Origin: Linanthus parryae
Taxonomy: Eukaryota; Streptophyta; Magnoliopsida; Ericales; Polemoniaceae
Reading direction: 5' to 3'
DNA: 64,000 bases
NCBI GenBank assembly: GCA_023055425.1
Contig: JALGPY010000001.1
Span: forward strand, 111,271,057 to 111,335,056
A program made the position numbers and the translations under genes. Below the pieces are notes generated by a model that did no database searches, was not told the DNA's origin, and saw nothing but the letters and a program-made list of their open reading frames with translations. Positions 58,152 to 64,000 of the stretch are shown here, one piece after another. How positions within the stretch are numbered: position 1 is the stretch's first letter; each line of letters starts with the position of its first letter.

Positions 58152-59600
58152 ATGGAGAAATCAAAATCAACCACCACCACAACCACCACTGTGAAGATCA
58201 CCAGTCAACACTGGTCAGTCTACTTAACCTGCTTCTCATTAGTATTTCTATCACTACTTGTTCTTATCAACACATCACTCTTTTCAAACACCTCCTCCAT
58301 CACTCTCTTTTCAAATTCATACAAACCCCAACTTCAAACTTCTTCTTCTCAAGCAAACACTACTTCTACTGCTCCAACTCATCAATCAACCCTCCAAAAC
58401 CCCGATCCGTGTCGCGACCGGTACGTACACATCCTTGATCTCCCAACAAGATTCAACACAGACATCCTCACAGACTGCAAAGCCCTCTGCAAATGGTTCG
58501 ATATGTGCCCCTTCATGCCCAACAACGGGCTCGGGCCACGGGTAAACACTTCCAACAGAGTTATCCGTGGCCCGAGTTGGTACGTCACCAACCAATTCTC
58601 ATTGGAAATGGTGTTCCACAACAGAATGAACAAGTACGAGTGCCTGACGAATGACACCTCTTTGGCTTCCTTGGTTTACGTGCCTTACTACGCCGGCCTA
58701 GACTTAGGCCGGTACCTATGGACCGCCAATGCTAGCGTCAGAGACGAGCTGTCGCTTGATATGGTCAAAAGGGTGTCACAGACGCCCTTTTGGAGAACCA
58801 TGTCTGGCCACGACCATTTCCTGGTCGTGGGTAGAGTCGGATGGGACTTCTCTAGGGAGGTCGAGGATTGGGGCAACAGACTGGAGCTGTTGCCCGAGAC
58901 CAAAAATATGACGGTCTTAATCATTGAGGCTTTACCGGGTAGTAAAGACATCGGTATCCCCTACCCGACTTATTTCCATCCCTCTAGCGAGGCGGAGGTG
59001 TTCCAATGGCAAGACACGGTGAGATTACTGAAAAGACCCTACTTGTTTTCATTTATCGGAGTGGCACGCCCCCACCAAAATTCGTCTATTCGAGGTCAGA
59101 TCATTGAACAGTGTCTTGCCTCAAACCGGACTTGCAAGTTCTTGAATTGCCACCACATGTGCCATGATCCGGTCGACGTGATGGATGTACTCGAGAAATC
59201 AACTTTTTGCTTGCAGCCTCCTGGGGATTCGTACACGAGGAAGTCAACTTTCGATTCCATCTTGGCAGGGTGCATTCCGGTTCTATTCCACCAACAATCG
59301 GCTTATGTTCAGTATAAGTGGCACCTGCCTGAAGATTATAAGACATATTCCGTGTTTATACCGGAGAGTGAAATCAAAGAGGGGAAGACCAATATTGAGG
59401 AGGTGCTTTTGGGGATACCGGAAGAGCAAGTGGCGGCGATGCGGGAGGTGGTTGTGAAGCTGATCCCTAAAGTTATATACGCGATTTCAAAGTTGGAAAC
59501 AGTTCAAGATGCTTTTGATACAGCCATTGATGGGCTTCTTCACAAAGTGAGTGATGCAAGAGAATTATTTGAAATAGAGAAGAGCGAAGTATATCCATAA
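58152..59600 (+). CDS. GT47 exostosin-family xyloglucan galactosyltransferase-like protein (copy B)
   Basis: An intronless 482-residue ORF, paralog of 2962-4383 in the same orientation. A short basic N-terminus with a Thr run is followed by a hydrophobic anchor (about residues 20-42), a Ser/Thr-rich stem to about residue 80, then the exostosin domain: CRDRYVHILDLP, FDMCPFMPNNGLGPRVNTSN, YVPYYAGLDLGRYLW, SGHDHFLVVGRVGWDF, WGNRLELLPETKNM, IPYPTYFHPSSEAEVFQWQD, STFCLQPPGDSYTRKSTFDSI and AGCIPVLF. It keeps the R..WDF Trp and the SIRGQII block that are changed in copy A, so it looks like the more conserved copy. By family it is a Golgi type II enzyme transferring a sugar, probably galactose, to xyloglucan. 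The exact acceptor cannot be read from sequence. The start is the first ATG after a CT-rich leader. No frame damage is seen. Confidence 0.94.
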   Translation: MEKSKSTTTTTTTVKITSQHWSVYLTCFSLVFLSLLVLINTSLFSNTSSITLFSNSYKPQLQTSSSQANTTSTAPTHQSTLQNPDPCRDRYVHILDLPTRFNTDILTDCKALCKWFDMCPFMPNNGLGPRVNTSNRVIRGPSWYVTNQFSLEMVFHNRMNKYECLTNDTSLASLVYVPYYAGLDLGRYLWTANASVRDELSLDMVKRVSQTPFWRTMSGHDHFLVVGRVGWDFSREVEDWGNRLELLPETKNMTVLIIEALPGSKDIGIPYPTYFHPSSEAEVFQWQDTVRLLKRPYLFSFIGVARPHQNSSIRGQIIEQCLASNRTCKFLNCHHMCHDPVDVMDVLEKSTFCLQPPGDSYTRKSTFDSILAGCIPVLFHQQSAYVQYKWHLPEDYKTYSVFIPESEIKEGKTNIEEVLLGIPEEQVAAMREVVVKLIPKVIYAISKLETVQDAFDTAIDGLLHKVSDARELFEIEKSEVYP

Positions 59601-61438
59601 GAGGGTTCACCTATTTTTTTCTAGGTTTGTTATACTCCTCTTGATAATTTCTTAACAATTTACATCATCTATCTTCAGATATATTTGAACTCAAATTTTT
59701 TCTTGAATTCTATGTTGAGCTCCCCTAGCTAAGTCCTATGTACATTGTTGTTGTTGGGGGTTGATTGATATTGTGATGGTTTGAGATTAGAAGGTACATT
59801 TTGTCATGATTATTTTGGTATTACTTTCTTGAATTTGTCATGTCTGAGTTTAATCTTGGTATATGTTCTTGACTTAGTCATCTGGCACGGATACTACGAA
59901 TTCTGTGTTGTATTAAAATGGAAAGGTTATGGACATTATAATTTGAAGTCGTTGCTATGCAAATGAGTCATATGGAAGCCAGCCAGAGTATAAGGAGTGG
60001 ACAGAACCTTAAAAGTTAAAACCACTCTTCTAGGCAACTAGAAGATCGTTCTAACAGCAGTTTCCTCACATTCATAAGCTGAGGGATTCTGGAAAATGCT
60101 TAGAAAGCTAACGAAGGCCATTTCATTAAGGCTTAGAGCCCCACTGCCACTACGATAGTAGTATATATAATCACATCCTCTTCAGCTAATTTGGCTCACA
60201 AAGCAAAGAACCAAATAAGCATATAATTTTAGGCACTCTCTGCAGGCTAGTTAGTTTTCAGGATTAGAAAACGGTTTATTCAGAATAGATATGAATGATA
60301 GAAATCTTAGTTCTACCCAAAAAATAGTAACAATAATAAATCAATCTTAAACACCTAAGGACATTTTCTCATACACAATAAGTCAATTGGGAAGAAAGTT
60401 TACGCATCTCAAGCATTTTAGGATGTAATACTTATTATAAACATCATGTCTCGAGTGAAAAGATAGTATTCGGTATGCCACGTCGACTATGCAGCAACGC
60501 AGTACAGTTTAAAAGGAGAAAAAGCTAAGGACTATTACATCATGCTAGTTCGGAGGCCAGGGCGGTCTGGAAATTTGGTAATTAGAGGAAGAATTCTTCA
60601 TATTCCTCAGGAAATCCCATCATCCCGAGAACCTTTTGAATGGGTGCAACCTGCATAGACCCGTAAAACTAGACGAGAAGTTTTTTTTTTTTTAATAGAA
60701 GAGAAGATTGATTAACTATTACTATTACTTAGCAGTTAACATAATTTTTCTTGGTTATCATAAAAATATTACGAAAATTACACGCATAGTACTAATATTA
60801 GTATTTCTTTTACCCTTTTATTATGTCACCATTTATGCGAAGTTCTTTGATGATTAGATTTAGATTTGCAGAAAGAGATTTGGAAATCGACTAGACCATT
60901 TTTTATTTTTTTTTGAGAAATTGTGTTCCTGACACATACAACAGGCGTAATAAAATGCTGATAATAAAGGGTAGGTGAAGCGTTCTAATATTAGAGTCTT
61001 CTTTTATTTTTTGATAAACTAGTAAGGGTCACGTGCGTTGCAGGTGGATTTTTTTAAAGGGATATATAATTTAAAACCTTTGAAAGCTTTGGCTGCGCTT
61101 GCGAGAGGCGAGATTGTCTCTCTCATGATACCGCTCCGGAGATTGCTCTATATCATCTGAACAAAAATAGTATTTCTTCTCTCTGAAACATTGCTAGAGT
61201 TGTCATTTACATACCCATTTGAGTTTAGCATATCAGTAGAAGCTCGAATTGAGATTTGAGTGACTGAAAACAAAGATTTACCTTGATTCAAACACAAAAA
61301 TGTGATGCTATCGTTATAGAAAAGCTACTGTGACCAAATCTACCCGCTCTCACGTAAAGATTGCGCACCGTGCCAAATTATCCCATGAAGAAGCCCTTTT
61401 TGAACCTATCCCGGCAGGCCAACCTTTCAGCATAGTAT
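59601..61438. other. 3' flank of GT47 gene B and intergenic DNA
   Basis: The first ~160 bases share phrases with the 3' flank of copy A (TGTACATTGTTGTTGTTGGG near 59738). Beyond that no gene or element is recognised. At about 61017-61050 the phrase ACTAGTAAGGGTCACGTGCG is typical of widespread plant MITE remnants, but no paired end was found. Confidence 0.45.
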
Positions 61439-61739
61439 TAATAGACGAAATAATCCAAGATGAAGCCCACGGTTTATATTCAAGCCCACAGAATTATCTA
61501 TAGCTGTATTGGGCCTCTCCTTAGCCCATTCCTTTATTAGCCCATTATATTACTAGTGTAAACCCTAAGAGCTGGCATCCTTATCTGCTAGCAGATTCGA
61601 TCTTAGCCGTTTGATTCCTACCGTTATGATGCTCTGTATTTAACCCTGACGTTTAGGGTTCCGTATCAATTAATTGAATAATGCCTTTACTATTTCTATT
61701 GTTTGTTCATCTTCCTGATTGTTTCATTATCTGCTATTA
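61439..61739 (+). repeat. Copia-3 5' LTR
   Basis: Ends GCTATTA directly before the PBS. The start is set at TAATAGACG by analogy with Copia-2 (TAATAGAAG), giving 301 bp. It cannot be confirmed without the 3' LTR. Confidence 0.6.
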
Positions 61740-61751
61740 TGGTATCAGAGC
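61740..61751 (+). other. Copia-3 primer-binding site
   Basis: TGGTATCAGAGC, initiator-Met tRNA type, with no gap after the LTR. Confidence 0.9.
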
Positions 61752-61758
61752 CCTAACA

Positions 61759-64000
61759 ATGCTCTCTACCACCACCACCCAGCCTTCGGCTTCAAATCCG
61801 TTTGCAATACTCTCCAATATTCATAACCTCATACCTTACAAGCTTGATTCCACAAACTATGTATTGTGGAAACATTAGTTTACCTCTATTCTTCGCATAC
61901 AATCACTGTTAGGGTTTGTTGATGGCACCAATCCATGTCCACCGCAATATCTCACCGGCGACGACGGCACCATTTCAGCGACGGTTAATCCCCTTTTTCT
62001 CTCTTGGCATATGCAAGATCAAGCCATCTTAGCCTTGATCAATGCAACCCTCTCTCAAGAGGCTTTGGTTCAGGTTATTGGCCTTTCTGACTCTAGATCT
62101 GCTTAGCTATTGCTTGAAAATCGCTATGCCTCCCTCTCTCGTTCCAATATTTTACAACTCAAAAATGAATTACAGTCGGTTCAGAAACGATCTGATTCAA
62201 TAGATCTTTACATGCAAAAACTCAAATCATTGCGTGATAGATTATCTGTTTCTGGAGTTACTATTGACGATGAGGATATTCTCCTCTATACCCTAAACGG
62301 GTTACCACCAGAGTTTAACTCTTTTCGTTCCTCCTTACGGACTCATTCCGAACCACTCTCCTTTCACCATTTACATGTGCTTTTACGTGCTGAAGAGCAG
62401 ATGTTTGAATCTCAACATTGTGCTCCTGATTCAAACCCGTCGGCCTTTTATTCTACTGCCACTCGTGGCCGTGGCGGCGGTAGATCTCAAAACCATTTTT
62501 CTTTTACTACTCCATCTTATGGTCAACGTGGTGGTTTCTCTGGTCGGACTGGTCATCGTGGTGGTCGATTTGACCAGTCCCGGGGCAGATCTGGGTATTA
62601 AAGAGGTGGCGGCAGAAACCCTAATCACAGAGGGGGTCGATCTTTCAATACTCATAATTTTTACAATGGCACTGGAGTTTCTGTGGCCTCTCACTCTAGT
62701 CCTGGTACTGGTTCTACTGGCTCTTTCTCCAAAAACAGTGATGGCTCACCTATTACGTGCCAGATCTGTGGGAATGATTACCATTCCGCTCTAGATTGCT
62801 GGCATCGCATGGATTATGCGTACCAAGGACGTATGCCTCCTGCTCAGCTCTCTGCCATGGCAGCTAACACACAAGCACCATCCACTCAGGCTCCAGACTA
62901 CTGGTTAACAGACACTGGGGCATCTAACCATATGGTTGCTGATCTTAAAAATCTATCTCTTGTGGAACCATATAATGGACATGATCACGTACAAGTGGGT
63001 AATGGCTCTTCTCTTCCAATCAATCATACTGGTACTGCCCTTCTCTCAACCAATTTACATAATTTACATTTATCAAATGTGTTACATGTTCCTGCTATCT
63101 CTGCAAATCTGCTTTCTGTGAATAAGTTATGTCTAGAACACAATTTAATTGCAATTTTTGATGCCCACTCGTTTTGTCTTCAGGACAAGGCAACGGGCAA
63201 AATTATTTATCAAGGTTTGAGTGAAAATGGAGTTTACTTAATCTCAAATGAGTCTGTCAAGTCTTCTGTCAAGTCTTCTTCTTCTCCTCAAGGATATCTG
63301 GGTCAAAGAGTTCAATCCTCTATTTGGCACAATCGTTTGGGTCATCCAACCCAGTCTATTTTAAAACTTTGTGTAAACTGTTCTTCAAGTTTAAACTCTG
63401 ATAATTATATGTGTCAATCATGTTTAGCAGGTAAAATGTCAAGATTACCGTACACTGCTTCTAAATCATCTGTTACTACTCCTCTTTATTTGGCACATTC
63501 GGATGTATGGGGACCTGCTTCACATAAATCCTTTCATGGTTATCGTTATTATGTTTTTTGTGTGGATGATTTCTCACATTTTACTTGGTTATTCCCATTA
63601 CATGCTAAATCTGAAGTGGTTACTGTTTTTCCTAAGTTTAAATCCTTTATTGAAAAACTTTTGCAATTTCCTATAACTATTCTTAGGTCAGATGGTGGAG
63701 GTGAATACACCTCATTCTTATTTCAGAAAATTTTAAGTGATAATGGCATAAGCCATCAAAAATCCTGTCCTCATACGCCACAACAAAATGGGATTTTTGA
63801 ACGAAAACACCATCACATAGTCGAAACTGCTATTACCTTACTTCATAATGCTAATTTACCAAAAAATTTCTGGTTCCATGCTATTGCTACTGCAACTTTC
63901 TTAATTAATCGTTTACCAAGCAAAACTACTTCAAATAAATCTCCTTATGAGCTCTTATTCAAAGAAAAACCTGACTATAATTATTTAAAAGTTTTCGGCT
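61759..64000 (+). pseudogene. Copia-3 gag-pol, three stops in gag, pol open to the edge
   Basis: One frame from ATG 61759 to the window end is interrupted by TAG 61876, TAG 62104 and TAA 62599, all in the gag part. No stop was found from 62602 to 64000. Gag shows SNIHNLIPYKLDSTNYVLW, MQDQAILALINATLSQEAL and ENRYASLSRSNILQLKNEL, then a Gly/Arg-rich linker and a CX2CX4HX4C knuckle (CQICGNDYHSALDC, about 62757). Next come protease WLTDTGASNHM (about 62900), pre-integrase IWHNRLGHPTQS and CQSCLAGK, and integrase with SDVWGP, VDDFSHFTWLF, ILRSDGGGEYTS and PQQNGIFERKHHH. Three nonsense codons should abolish normal Gag, so the element looks defective despite intact-looking pol. Confidence 0.92.

Larger units (their letters stand above)
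61439..64000 (+). mobile_element. Copia-3: 5' part of a Copia element, cut by the window edge
   Basis: A 5' LTR, initiator-Met PBS and gag-pol reading frame on the plus strand. Protein blocks closely resemble Copia-2 (SNIHNL.P.KLDS.N, VTIDDEDILLYTLNG, TDTGASNHM). The RT, RNase H and 3' LTR lie beyond 64000. Confidence 0.92.

Noticed and set aside
1..64000. Search for tRNA, rRNA, CRISPR, phage or bacterial-type systems
   Set aside because: Nothing with the required structure was seen. Spaced direct repeats here are LTRs or microsatellites, and the gene content is of plant nuclear type.

Overview
This window looks like nuclear DNA from a dicot plant. The evidence is two intronless GT47 genes of the plant xyloglucan-galactosyltransferase type and a dense set of nested plant transposable elements (Copia, Gypsy-type LTRs, L1-like LINEs, CACTA, MULE-type and Stowaway MITEs). 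The species cannot be named from the sequence. No bacterial, organellar, tRNA, rRNA or CRISPR features were seen.

Layout. 1-1386: 3' end of a decayed Copia element. 2962-4383: GT47 gene A. 4806-16499: a full-length L1-like LINE on the minus strand bounded by an 18-19 bp target-site duplication (TSD). Inside it sit a nearly complete young Copia (5236-10358, TSD CATGG) and a 194-bp foldback MITE (11463-11656). 16556-17573: a 5'-truncated plus-strand LINE. 18895-33234: an old plus-strand Copia broken by a minus-strand Copia (19218-24404, TSD AATTA) and by two ~1.4-kb solo LTRs of one family. The second solo LTR is itself interrupted by a 2.3-kb CACTA element (29893-32187, TSD CAT). 33548-41268: a non-coding retrotransposon with 3.2-3.3 kb LTRs and only 1.2 kb between them (TSD CACTT). 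42500-47450: a Gypsy-type LTR interrupted by a LINE fragment, which is interrupted by a third solo LTR (TSD TTTGG). 49927-53387: a short non-autonomous retroelement in the rare LTR-int-LTR-int-LTR form. 53.4-54.4 kb: Gypsy and Copia scraps. 58152-59600: GT47 gene B, a paralog of A in the same orientation. 61439-64000: the 5' part of another Copia that runs off the window.

Interpretation. The two GT47 genes share coding sequence, a CT-rich leader and part of the 3' flank, so they look like an old tandem pair pushed about 54 kb apart by successive insertions. They are the only genes I consider likely to be functional. They should be Golgi type II glycosyltransferases acting on a cell-wall polysaccharide, by family. 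Every transposon ORF read across its full span carries stops or frameshifts, except the pol part of the last Copia, which is open to the window edge.

Limits. Element ends were set by eye from LTR alignment, primer-binding sites, polypurine tracts and TSDs. Identity values are visual estimates. No new enzyme or defence system was found. The noteworthy points are the expanded GT47 pair, the three-LTR array, the solo-LTR family, the coding-free large-LTR element and the non-TG/CA LTR ends.
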